Position numbers and translations under genes: made by a program. A stretch of DNA of 25,427 bases, taken from JBIOYL01 sp044870185. GTDB taxonomy: Bacteria > Actinomycetota > CALGFH01. The notes under the pieces were generated by a model, which was not told the DNA's origin, ran no database searches, and saw nothing but the letters and a program-made list of their open reading frames with translations. Location of the stretch: assembly GCA_044870185.1 (NCBI GenBank), contig JBIOYL010000360.1:1-25427 (forward strand), in the 5' to 3' direction. This document shows positions 1 through 7,169 of the stretch, piece after piece; the stretch's first letter is position 1; each line of letters begins with the position of its first letter.

Positions 1-45
1 GGCCGCCGCCCCCGCGGCCGGCGGCACTCCGGCGGCCGGCGGCAG

Positions 46-99
46 ACCGACAGCGGGCGCCGGACCGACAGCGGGCGGCGGACCGGCAGCCGGCGCCGG
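46..99. repeat. Three tandem 18-bp units in an Ala/Gly/Pro coding linker
   Basis: Three near-identical 18-bp units occupy 46-63, 64-81 and 82-99, each beginning ACCG. They are in frame with the downstream amidohydrolase and would encode a Pro-Thr/Ala-Ala-Gly hexapeptide repeat. If the gene starts upstream, this is a flexible linker; if it starts at 116, this lies in the leader. Confidence 0.6.
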
Positions 100-115
100 G
101 GCGGAGCTGCGCGCC

Positions 116-1279
116 GTGATCGACCGGCTCGGCCTGGTCGACCAGCACTGCCACAGCCTGCTGCGCGGCTGGGCGGGGGTGGCCGGCGCCGGCTGGCCGG
201 CCTGGCGGCGCTGCTTCAGCGAGGCGGCCGCGGCCGGGATGCTGGCCGGCCAGGTCGGCTCCCTGCTCGGCTACCGTCACTTCCTCGCCACCCTGGCCGC
301 CTGGCTCGACGTGGGCGCCGCGGCGCCGGCCGCCGGCGACCTCGAACCGTGCGTGGTCGCCGAACGGGACCGGGTCGCCGCCGCAGACCCGGACGGCTAC
401 CTGCGCCGCCTGCTCGACGACGGCGGCGTCGGCACGTTGCTGGTGGACACCGGCTTCGGGGGGTCGGCCGTGCTCGGTCCCGGCGAGCTGGCCCAGACCG
501 CCGGCCGGCCGGTGCGCGAGCTCGTGCGGCTGGAGACGGTCGCCGAGCGGCTGCTCGGCCCGGACGGCCCGGCCCCCCACACGGTGGACGAGCTGGTGGA
601 CGCCTTCCTGGAGCGGCTCGCGGCCGCCCTGGACGCCGGCGCGGTCGGCCTCAAGTCGATCGCCGCCTACCGGGGCGGGCTTGCGCTCGCCGAGCCGGAC
701 CGGGCGGTCGCGGTGGCGGCCTTCGACCGCCTGGACCGGCGCCGCCAGGCCGCCCGCTTCGACGACCGCGTGCTGGAGGGGCTGCTGGTGTGGCGCGCGG
801 CCGAGCTGGCCGCCGGGCGTGGCGTGCCGCTGCAGTTCCACACCGGCTTCGGCGACCCCGATCTCGACCTGGCGACCGCCGACCCGAGCCTGCTGCGACC
901 GCTGCTGCACGACCCGCGCACCGAGGCGTGCCCGGTCGTGCTGCTGCACTGCTATCCGTACGTCGGCCAGGCCGCCTGCCTCGCCGCCGTCTACCCGCAG
1001 GTGTGGCTGGACCTGTCGCTGGCCATCCCGCTCGCCGAGCCGCTGGCCACCCGGCTGGTCGGCGAGGCGCTCGGCCTGTGCCCGGCCGGCAAGCTGCTGG
1101 CCGCCTCCGACGGCCACTCCTATCCGGAGATGCACTGGTGGGGCGCGCTGGTGTGGCGGCGGGCGCTGGCCGAGACGTTCGCGCGCGAGCTCGAGCGCGG
1201 CGCGCTCGGCTTCGCCGAGGCGGTCGAGCTGGCCCAGGCGATCCTGGGCGGCAACGCGCGCCGCCTGTACCGGCTCTGA
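116..1279 (+). CDS. Amidohydrolase family protein (FluG N-terminal type); 5' end uncertain
   Basis: This is a metal-dependent hydrolase of the amidohydrolase-2 superfamily, the type that forms the N-terminal half of FluG proteins; its substrate is unknown. From the GTG at 116 it has 387 residues. The HxH motif lies at His11/His13 in VDQHCH. A lysine in the GLKSIAAYRGGL motif is near residue 180 and may be carbamylated. Further metal or active-site candidates are His242 (QFHTG), His278 (LHCYPY) and Asp332 (AASDGHS). A GGAG lies 9 nt before the GTG, but the frame stays open to the window's left edge through an Ala/Gly/Pro-rich stretch. The residues just before the GTG (ELRAV) also read like the start of a normal N-terminus, so the gene could begin upstream. 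It converges on the ThyX-like gene. The superfamily call is secure; the function is not. Confidence 0.8.
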   Translation: MIDRLGLVDQHCHSLLRGWAGVAGAGWPAWRRCFSEAAAAGMLAGQVGSLLGYRHFLATLAAWLDVGAAAPAAGDLEPCVVAERDRVAAADPDGYLRRLLDDGGVGTLLVDTGFGGSAVLGPGELAQTAGRPVRELVRLETVAERLLGPDGPAPHTVDELVDAFLERLAAALDAGAVGLKSIAAYRGGLALAEPDRAVAVAAFDRLDRRRQAARFDDRVLEGLLVWRAAELAAGRGVPLQFHTGFGDPDLDLATADPSLLRPLLHDPRTEACPVVLLHCYPYVGQAACLAAVYPQVWLDLSLAIPLAEPLATRLVGEALGLCPAGKLLAASDGHSYPEMHWWGALVWRRALAETFARELERGALGFAEAVELAQAILGGNARRLYRL

Positions 1280-1364
1280 CGTCGGCGTGCCCCGGATGCC
1301 GGCCTGACGGTCGCCCGGCGCGGCACCGCCGCACGTACAGGCATCGCCGGACGAAGCTGCCGGC

Positions 1365-3065
1365 TTACGCCGGGTGACCGGCCGACCGGCGGGCCTCCAG
1401 GCGCTCCTCGGCGGCCAGGCGCCCGAGCGGCGCCGCGTCGTGGACGACGAAGCGCATGGCGGCGGCCAGCTCGCGGTGGCCGGCCTGCTCGGCTACCAGG
1501 CGGTGCATCTGCTGGGCGACCAGGCGGTAGGCGGGGTGGCCCTGCGGCGCCGAGCGCAGCTCGGCCAGGTGCATGAGCTCGCGGGCGTTCAGCGTGATGG
1601 CGAACCGGACCCGGTGGGCGAGGCTCACCGCATAGGGAGCCTGCGCCGGGAAGCGGGGCAGCAACGCCCCGTACAGGTCGGCGGAGGCGCGCATGGCGGC
1701 CGCGAAGGGCTCGGCCAGCCCGGCGGCCGCCACCTCGGCGGGCAGCTCGTAGCCGAGCGCGGGGGTGAGCGGCTGCCACACGATCGTGCACATGCGGTGG
1801 CGCTGCAGGTCCCGGAAGGCGCCGTAGTCGGTGACGACGTCGAAGGTGTACACGGCGCGTTCGAAGGCCCGTCCCGGCCGCTGGCGCCGGTTGGTCCGCT
1901 CGCCGACGTAGGCGGCCAGCAGGCGGCGGCGCTGCTCGGCCGACAGCCGGGCGATGCGGCCGGCCACCTCGGCCTCGGGCCGGCCGGCGAGCGGGTAGGC
2001 GATGGCGGTGAGCACCTTGTCCTCGCCGGCCGGGTCGAAGTCGGTGAGCCGCACCGACGAGCCGGCCTGGGCCGGCCGGGCCGGGCCGACCAGGTCCTCG
2101 ACCGCCTTGGCCACCTCCTCGGCAGTGCGGGCCAGGTAGCGCGACCAGGCGACCCCCCGGTCCGGGCGGTCGACCCGGGTGAGAAAGGCCGGGATGACCT
2201 TGCGCAGCTCGGCCAGCAGCAGCCCGGCGTAGGCGCGGGCCTCTGGCAGCGGGTGGGCGCGCAGGCGCAGCAGCAGCGCCTCGTACGCCTGGCCGCTCGC
2301 GTAGATGCCCAGGTTGGAGGTGGTGGCGGCCGGCAGCAGCCCGCGCAGCGCGTCCAGCGCCCGGGCCTTGAGCGCCCGCCGCCAGGCCGGCTCGCTGGTG
2401 CCGTCCGGGCGGGGCGCGGCCCGCTCGAGGTGAGCCGTCAGGACGGGCACGAGCTCGGCGTAGGTGGCGAACAGGCCGTCCAGCACGGCCCGGTAGTGTG
2501 CGCCGAGCGGGCCGGCCGCCACCTCCGGGTCCAGGTGGTAGCGCCAGCGGCCGCCCGGCCGGTCGGTGTAGGACACGTAGCGGGTGGACTGCTCCAGGTA
2601 GGCGGCCAGCCGGCCCCACTCCAGCACCTTGGTGAGCAGGTTGGACGCCTGCTCGCAGGCGACGTGGGCGCCGCCGAGCTGGGCGACCGAGTCGTCGCCG
2701 TAGTCGTCGAACACGCGCCGGTACAGCGCCTCGGCGCGGGCCATGCCGGCCGCCCGGGCGCCCCCCGCGCCGGCCTCGGCGACGCCCCCCACGTCCGCCT
2801 CGGCGAGGGCCATGCCGGCCGCGTCCCGGCGGCCGGCGACGTCGTCGGCGAACTCGTCCAGGAACAGGCGGCGCAGGCTCTTGCCGGTCCGGGAGTAGCG
2901 CGCGAACAGGGCGCCCTTGACCGTCTCGGGCAGGTTGACGAGCGCGAAGACCGGCCCGTCGAGGTTGGTGAAGTACGGTGCCAGGCGGGCCCGCTCCCCC
3001 ACGGTGAACTCCTCCACCCAGTAGGCGGGCGGCGGCGGGGCCGGCGGGGGCGGCGGCGGGGTCAT
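1365..3065 (-). CDS. thyX: ThyX-like FAD-dependent thymidylate synthase, duplicated-domain form
   Basis: The family converts dUMP to dTMP using methylene-tetrahydrofolate, FAD and NADPH. The predicted protein has 566 residues, about twice a normal ThyX. The first half carries EQSTRY at residues 158-163, matching the tail of the signature RHRX7S, but the RHR position reads WGR. The second half has RHR at residues 422-424, but proline replaces the signature serine. NARELMH near 492-498 resembles the conserved NARSLxH segment. The N-terminus is proline-rich, and an Ala/Gly-rich insert spans about residues 77-111. The ATG overlaps the dapB stop as ATGA, so translation is probably coupled. Membership of the ThyX superfamily is well supported. 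Whether the two half-motifs form a working active site is inference. Confidence 0.8.
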   Translation of the reverse strand: MTPPPPPPAPPPPAYWVEEFTVGERARLAPYFTNLDGPVFALVNLPETVKGALFARYSRTGKSLRRLFLDEFADDVAGRRDAAGMALAEADVGGVAEAGAGGARAAGMARAEALYRRVFDDYGDDSVAQLGGAHVACEQASNLLTKVLEWGRLAAYLEQSTRYVSYTDRPGGRWRYHLDPEVAAGPLGAHYRAVLDGLFATYAELVPVLTAHLERAAPRPDGTSEPAWRRALKARALDALRGLLPAATTSNLGIYASGQAYEALLLRLRAHPLPEARAYAGLLLAELRKVIPAFLTRVDRPDRGVAWSRYLARTAEEVAKAVEDLVGPARPAQAGSSVRLTDFDPAGEDKVLTAIAYPLAGRPEAEVAGRIARLSAEQRRRLLAAYVGERTNRRQRPGRAFERAVYTFDVVTDYGAFRDLQRHRMCTIVWQPLTPALGYELPAEVAAAGLAEPFAAAMRASADLYGALLPRFPAQAPYAVSLAHRVRFAITLNARELMHLAELRSAPQGHPAYRLVAQQMHRLVAEQAGHRELAAAMRFVVHDAAPLGRLAAEERLEARRSAGHPA

Positions 3066-3862
3066 CGGCCGAGCCCCAGGAGCGGCTCGAGCCCCGAGGT
3101 GAACCCGGCGCGGGCCGGGACGGCCCGCACGGCGCGCAGCACGCCGGGCATGAACGAGCTGCGGTCGAGCAAGTCGTGGCGGATCGTGAGCAGCTCGCCC
3201 TGGCCGCCGAACAGCACCTCCTGGTGGGCGACCAGGCCGGGCAGGCGCACCGAATGCACGTGCACGCCGTCGACCTCGCCGCCGCGCACGCCGGGGACCG
3301 TCTCGTGGTCCCGCCCCGCGCCGGCCGAGACCTCCTGGGCGGCCGCCACGGCGCGGGCGGTGCGGATGGCGGTGCCCGAGGGGGCGTCGACCTTGGTGGC
3401 GTGGTGCAGCTCGATCACCTCGGCGTGGGTGTAGTAGCGGGCGGCGATCGCGGCGAAGTGCATCGCGAGGACGGCGCCGAGGGCGAAGTTGGCCGCCCAC
3501 ACCATGTTGCCGCCGCCCGGTCGGGTGGCCAGCCGGTCGAGCTCCTCCAGCGCCTCGGCGGACAGCCCGGTCGTGCCGGAGACCAGGTGCACGCCTTCGG
3601 GCAGGAGCGTGCGGGCGGCGCCCAGGGTCGCCTCGGCGGACGAGAAGTCGGCCACCACCTCGGCCCGGGCGACCAGGAACTCGGACACCTCCTGGCCGAC
3701 CACCATGCCCACAGGCGCCTCGGGGATCAGGTCGCGCAGCTCGTGGCCGACCTTGGTGGAGCGGGCGACGGCGGCCACCAGCTCGAGGTCGCCGCTTGCG
3801 AGCACGGCTCGGCACACCGCCTGGCCCATCCGCCCCGTGGCACCCAGCACCCCAACCCGCAC
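3062..3862 (-). CDS. dapB: 4-hydroxy-tetrahydrodipicolinate reductase
   Basis: DapB reduces 4-hydroxy-tetrahydrodipicolinate with NAD(P)H in the cytoplasmic lysine and diaminopimelate pathway, which supplies cell-wall cross-links. At 266 residues it has normal length. The N-terminal Rossmann motif GVLGATGRMGQ is at residues 4-14. The catalytic and substrate-binding segment IELHHATKVDAPSGTA contains the paired histidines, the lysine and the DAPSGT loop. The GTG start at 3862 is fixed by an AGGAGG at 3869-3874, 6 nt upstream. The TGA stop overlaps the next ATG as ATGA. In many actinobacteria dapB lies not far downstream of the pnp and M16-peptidase genes; here the two are separated by a 4-kb stretch of accessory genes. 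Confidence 0.97.
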   Translation of the reverse strand: MRVGVLGATGRMGQAVCRAVLASGDLELVAAVARSTKVGHELRDLIPEAPVGMVVGQEVSEFLVARAEVVADFSSAEATLGAARTLLPEGVHLVSGTTGLSAEALEELDRLATRPGGGNMVWAANFALGAVLAMHFAAIAARYYTHAEVIELHHATKVDAPSGTAIRTARAVAAAQEVSAGAGRDHETVPGVRGGEVDGVHVHSVRLPGLVAHQEVLFGGQGELLTIRHDLLDRSSFMPGVLRAVRAVPARAGFTSGLEPLLGLGR

Positions 3863-3899
3863 CGTCCGCCTCCTGCGCGCTCGCCGACCGGTCGCCGGG

Positions 3900-3905
3900 A
3901 GGATA
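3900..3905 (-). promoter_or_regulatory. Candidate -10 element for dapB-thyX
   Basis: Read on the minus strand the hexamer is TATCCT, a good actinobacterial -10. It lies 37 nt upstream of the dapB GTG and leaves room for a short leader with the AGGAGG site. No convincing -35 was seen 16-19 nt further upstream, so this rests on the -10 and its position. Confidence 0.4.
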
Positions 3906-3962
3906 CCCGCTCACCCGGACGGCCGACGCCGGCCGTGGCATCCATGCCGAGCCCTGACAGCC

Positions 3963-4221
3963 TCAGAGCGGCAGCTTCAGAATGCGGTTCTCATAGACAG
4001 CGTAAATGAACGGTCCAGGCTGAGAGCACGCCCGTTCCATGGCGGAGAGGTTGTGGCGGAACAAGCCAGGCAATGTCGGCCACTTTCTCGTCAGCGGGAA
4101 TCCCGTAGTGCTCCGCAAGGGTGGTGAGACGCAGCCCGGCGGCACGAAGTAAGTCGGGCACCTGTATGCGCCCCAGGCTTCGATCGATGAAGAGGTCAGG
4201 CAGCCCGGCGGGATGCGACAC
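3963..4221 (-). pseudogene. Remnant of a VapC45-like PIN toxin gene, internally deleted and frameshifted
   Basis: The 5' part reads from a GTG at 4221 and encodes LFIDRSLGRIQVPDLLRAAG followed by a segment ending DEKVADIAWL, the typical N-terminus of VapC45-like PIN domains. The family's C-terminus, ending PGPFIYAVYENRI, follows immediately but in another frame and stops at 3963. The junction is near 4060-4065. Compared from memory with intact relatives of about 130-145 residues, roughly 50 central residues are missing, including the lysine/aspartate-rich core. The deletion is not a multiple of three, so no active ribonuclease is expected. The start overlaps the DUF433 gene by 26 nt, the usual layout of the pair. 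The remaining frame-1 product would be 76 residues with a junk tail. Confidence 0.8.
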
Positions 4222-4921
4222 GCAGTGCGTCCTCGACGTCAGCTATCGGGACACCGAACTCTTGCGAGACGACTTCGAGGTCGTCGCCTGCCCAGAAGCG
4301 CTGAAGGGCATCAGCGACGCGAGCACCGCCATGACCGAAGATCGGCTGCCCAAACGACCGCGTCGGATCAGCAACCACCTCCGCCCGCCGATACGGTGGC
4401 AGGTGGATCAGACGGGCGTAGCCATCTGGAGCGTACTCGATACGGTGCAGATAGTCCTCCAACACTTCGGCAAATACGCGCTGACCCTGTCGAACCACAA
4501 CCAGCTCACGTGCGCTCTGGGCTTCCGGACTGTCGCCCACAGTCTCGGCGTAGTCGTAAAGGATCTCCGCGCCATCCGTGTACAGAGCCCGAGAAGCCAG
4601 CGCATGCTCCAGTCCGATACTGTCGGTCAAGACCTTCAGCGCCGGCCGGATCCGCTGCAAGGGCACGCCCTTTCGGCGGATAGCCGCAAGGACCATGCCC
4701 TCTGCCAGCCCCATAAACGGCACGATCGGACTGCCGCGCCCGTTCTTGCTCGGGAATGCTGTGACGATCGGCTCGCCGGTCACCTTGGGCCGCCCTGGCG
4801 GCGTACGGGTGTAGCCAAGCGCCCACGTGGTGAAGGTCGAGGTCGGAACATCGAGCGCCCGAGCAGCTCCAGACAGCGTGTACAGCGGGACGGTGAACCG
4901 TTCGTCATCGGTTCGCACCAT
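4196..4921 (-). CDS. HTH/DUF433 antitoxin-type protein
   Basis: This predicted DNA-binding antitoxin has 241 residues. Residues about 13-35 (YTLSGAARALDVPTSTFTTW) form a MerR-like helix-turn-helix. The C-terminal 55-60 residues match DUF433, with GQPIFGHGGARVADAL and a second helix-turn-helix-like stretch around EVVSQEFGVPIADVEDAL. Such proteins typically neutralise VapC45-like PIN toxins and probably repress their own operon. The ATG at 4921 is preferred because GGGAGG at 4929-4934 lies 7 nt upstream; the in-frame GTG at 4936 overlaps that site. Its partner directly downstream is broken, leaving this as an orphan antitoxin. Base composition is more A+T-rich than neighbouring genes (32 of 60 G+C at 4441-4500 against 46 of 60 at 5221-5280), suggesting acquisition by transfer. 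Confidence 0.85.
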   Translation of the reverse strand: MVRTDDERFTVPLYTLSGAARALDVPTSTFTTWALGYTRTPPGRPKVTGEPIVTAFPSKNGRGSPIVPFMGLAEGMVLAAIRRKGVPLQRIRPALKVLTDSIGLEHALASRALYTDGAEILYDYAETVGDSPEAQSARELVVVRQGQRVFAEVLEDYLHRIEYAPDGYARLIHLPPYRRAEVVADPTRSFGQPIFGHGGARVADALQRFWAGDDLEVVSQEFGVPIADVEDALRVASRRAA

Positions 4922-5111
4922 GCCGTCGCCTCCCACCCAGTCATCCCGCTGACCACGGTATGAAGCCTAACCCAGCGATGCGACCAAGTCTCGCAAGTCC
5001 CAGCCTGCCGGTGACCTCGGCTCGTGCCTGCTCGCCCATCCCCGTACCCTCCAAAACCCCAGGGTCACGGCGTAGCAGGACCTCGCGTTCCCGTGCGGCC
5101 TGCCGGTGCAC

Positions 5112-5117
5112 TACGCT
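5112..5117 (+). promoter_or_regulatory. Candidate -10 for a leaderless GNAT transcript
   Basis: TACGCT fits TANNNT and lies exactly 6 nt before the ATG at 5124, the spacing expected when transcription starts at the start codon. No Shine-Dalgarno sequence precedes that ATG, and no strong -35 was seen. Confidence 0.4.
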
Positions 5118-5123
5118 GGCGTC

Positions 5124-5861
5124 ATGCTCGCACCGGTCGACAACGAAGCCGTGGTGCTGGCGGTGCTGGGCGACCGCTTCCGCCTGCCGATCGACCGGCT
5201 GGTGCCGGGCGGGATCGTGGTCGCCGAGCTGCCCCACCCGCGTCTGCCCGTCCGCGCGTTCGACAAGGACGGCGGTGCCGTCGTGGCGGTCGCACCAGCG
5301 CAGGCCGGGCTGCTGCGCCGGTACCTGGACGGGCCGGCCAGCGTCGTCCCCGCGCTCCAGGCGGTGGCCGCGGAGCTGGGCGGCCACATGTACTCCGGCG
5401 TCGCCCGCACCGGCGTCGCCATCCCGCCGCCCGCCGTCGAGGTCACCGTGCTCGACGCCACCGACCCGCGCCTGCCCGCCTGGGTCCACGGCCACTTCAC
5501 CGGCGAGGCATGGGTCGTGCTCGACCAGGACGGCCAGGTGCTGTCGACGGCGGTGCTCAAGCGCTACGACGACCGGCTGCGGGAGATCTCGGTCGGTACC
5601 GCCGAGCGGGCTCGGGGATGGGGGCTGGCCCGCGCGGTGGTGGCCGCGGCCGCCCGCCACGTCCTCGGGGAAGGCCGCGCGGTCCTGTACAACCACGCGA
5701 TCGACAACGACGCCTCCGCCAAGGTGGCCGCCTCGGTCGGGCTGCACGAGCTCGGCCGCTACCACGTGGTGGTGTCCGACCGCAGCGTCGGCGCCGACTA
5801 CAGCGAGGACGACACCGCGGCCGAGCGGCGGCGCCGCCCGAGGTCCGGGGCGACGGCCTGA
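5124..5861 (+). CDS. GNAT family N-acetyltransferase
   Basis: This is a probable acetyl-CoA-dependent N-acyltransferase of unknown substrate, 245 residues from the ATG at 5124. The C-terminal half holds the GNAT fold. The strand and loop VVLDQDGQVLSTAVLKRYDD lead into motif A, ISVGTAERARGWGLARAVV, whose RxxGxG/A-type pyrophosphate loop is RARGWGLA. The later segment NHAIDNDASAKVAASVGLHE is the usual motif B region. The N-terminal 115 or so residues match nothing I recognise. A GTG in frame at 5106 is an alternative start, but TACGCT at 5112-5117 suggests a leaderless message beginning at 5124. The next gene begins 23 nt downstream on the same strand, so the two are probably cotranscribed. Confidence 0.8.
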   Translation: MLAPVDNEAVVLAVLGDRFRLPIDRLVPGGIVVAELPHPRLPVRAFDKDGGAVVAVAPAQAGLLRRYLDGPASVVPALQAVAAELGGHMYSGVARTGVAIPPPAVEVTVLDATDPRLPAWVHGHFTGEAWVVLDQDGQVLSTAVLKRYDDRLREISVGTAERARGWGLARAVVAAAARHVLGEGRAVLYNHAIDNDASAKVAASVGLHELGRYHVVVSDRSVGADYSEDDTAAERRRRPRSGATA

Positions 5862-5884
5862 GGCGGACGGAAGGGTCGGGTGCC

Positions 5885-6951
5885 ATGGCGGACGCTGGAC
5901 GGCGAGGGGGGCGCCGCCCGGGCGGCCGCCGCCGGCCGGACGTGCTGCGCGTCTCCTCCCGCCGCGTCAACCTGGCGCTCGCCGGCCTGCTGGCCGGTGC
6001 CGCCGCGACCGGCGCCGCCGCGTTCGCCGTCGGCACCGGCTGGGGGCGTTGGGTGGTCGCTGCCCACGGCGCGCTCGGCCTGGGGCTGCTGGCGCTGGTG
6101 CCCTGGAAGTCGGTGATCGTGCGCCGCGGCCTCGCCCGCCCGCGGGCGGGCCGGGCCGTCTCGGTCGCCTTCGGGCTGCTCGTGCTGGTGAGCCTGGCCG
6201 CCGGTGTGCTCCACGCCACCGGGCCGGTGACGGCGGTCGGGCCGCTGACGGCGATGCAGGTGCATGTGGGCGCGGCGCTGCTGGCCGTGCCGCTGCTGGC
6301 CTGGCACGCCTGGGCGCGGCCGGCCCGCCCGCGGCGCACCGACCTCGGCCGGCGCAGCCTGCTGCAGGCGGGCCTGCTTGCGGGCGTGGCCGGGCTCGGC
6401 TGGGCCGCGCTCGAGGGTGCCGGCAGGCTCGCTCGGCTGCCGGGCGCCGGCCGGCGCTTCACCGGCTCGTACCCGGTGGCGGCCGACGGGGCCATCCCGG
6501 TCACCCAGTGGCTCCTCGACCAGGTGCCGGCCGTCGACCCGGCGGGCTGGCGCTGGAGCTGCGCGGCCCGGCCGGGCGCCGCGCCGTGTCCTACGCGGAG
6601 CTTGGCCGGTTCGGCGACCGGGTGCGGGCCACGCTCGACTGCACCGGCGGCTGGTACGCGACCGCCGACTGGGAGGGCGTCTGGCTCGACCGGCTGCTCG
6701 GCGGGCTCGGCCCCGCACGCAGCGTCACCGTCGTCTCGGTCACCGGCTACCGCCGCCGCTTCCCGGCCGGCGCCGCCCGGTCCCTGCTGCTCGCCACCCG
6801 GCTGGACGGGCGGCCACTGCCCGCCGGGCACGGCTTCCCAGCCCGTCTCGTGGCGCCGGGGCGGCGCGGGTTCTGGTGGGTCAAGTGGGTGGCCGCGGTC
6901 ACCGTCGACCAGGCGCCGTGGTGGCGCCAGCCGCCGTTCCCGCCGTCCTAG
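5885..6951 (+). pseudogene. Membrane-anchored molybdopterin-dependent oxidoreductase, frameshifted near 6552
   Basis: The predicted product is a sulfite-oxidase/YedY-type Mo-enzyme on a membrane anchor, about 355 residues if the frame is restored. Four hydrophobic helices lie near residues 28-50, 56-80, 90-112 and 122-144. Histidines in or at the edges of helices 2-4 (61, 110, 127, 141) could bind heme. A twin-arginine-like GRRSLLQAG precedes a fifth hydrophobic stretch near residues 155-175. The Mo-binding domain follows, with TLDCTGGWY carrying the likely molybdenum-ligand cysteine, then DWEGVWLDRLL. The first part reads from the ATG at 5885 in one frame and the second in another, ending at the TAG at 6949-6951. 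One base is missing after 6552: inserting a G gives DPAGWRLELRGPAGRR, as the family expects. This is either a sequencing error or a recent inactivation. If the first frame is followed instead, it runs to 7219 with nonsense sequence. Confidence 0.75.
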
Positions 6952-6977
6952 CCTCCCCGCCCTCGCCAAACCGGTCC

Positions 6978-7007
6978 TTGGTCGCATTGCTGAACGCGTC
7001 GTACACT
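6978..7007 (+). promoter_or_regulatory. Candidate promoter for the GAF-ANTAR gene
   Basis: TTGGTC at 6978-6983 and TACACT at 7002-7007 are 18 nt apart, an acceptable vegetative-sigma arrangement. It would give a leader of about 155 nt before the ATG at 7170. I saw no clear pair of ANTAR-type hexaloop hairpins in that leader. Confidence 0.4.
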
Positions 7008-7169
7008 CGGACGACCGGGCTGTAGCCGGCCTGTCAGGGGGCCGCGTCCCGGGCCACGACCAGGCCCTGTCCGGCGAACCATTCCAGCCGCGCTGGCCTG
7101 CTGCCGTCACCGCCAGGCGGCGCCCGTCGACCGGCCGTGGGCTCTGGTACCTGAAGGGGAAGCACAGCA

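Noticed and set aside
1360..1373. Short inverted repeat CCGGC-TTAC-GCCGG at the end of the ThyX-like gene as a terminator
   Set aside because: Only 5 bp, overlaps the stop codon and has no U-tract; such repeats are expected by chance at this G+C content.
1374..3434. Long plus-strand open frame opposite the ThyX-like gene and dapB
   Set aside because: Its translation is low-complexity Gly/Gln/Val/Arg sequence without any family motif, while the opposite strand encodes recognisable proteins; it is a by-product of high G+C content.
3991..4221. A complete small gene of 76 codons downstream of the antitoxin
   Set aside because: Its last third is out of frame with the conserved toxin C-terminus found immediately beside it, so it is the front part of a broken gene.
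4964..4969. TAGGCT on the minus strand as a promoter for the DUF433 gene
   Set aside because: No -35 hexamer lies at a usable distance, so the -10 alone is too weak to annotate.
5024..5105. Upstream extension of the GNAT or Mo-enzyme frames toward 4960-5024
   Set aside because: The extra sequence is featureless and opposes the antitoxin promoter region; internal starts give normal protein ends.
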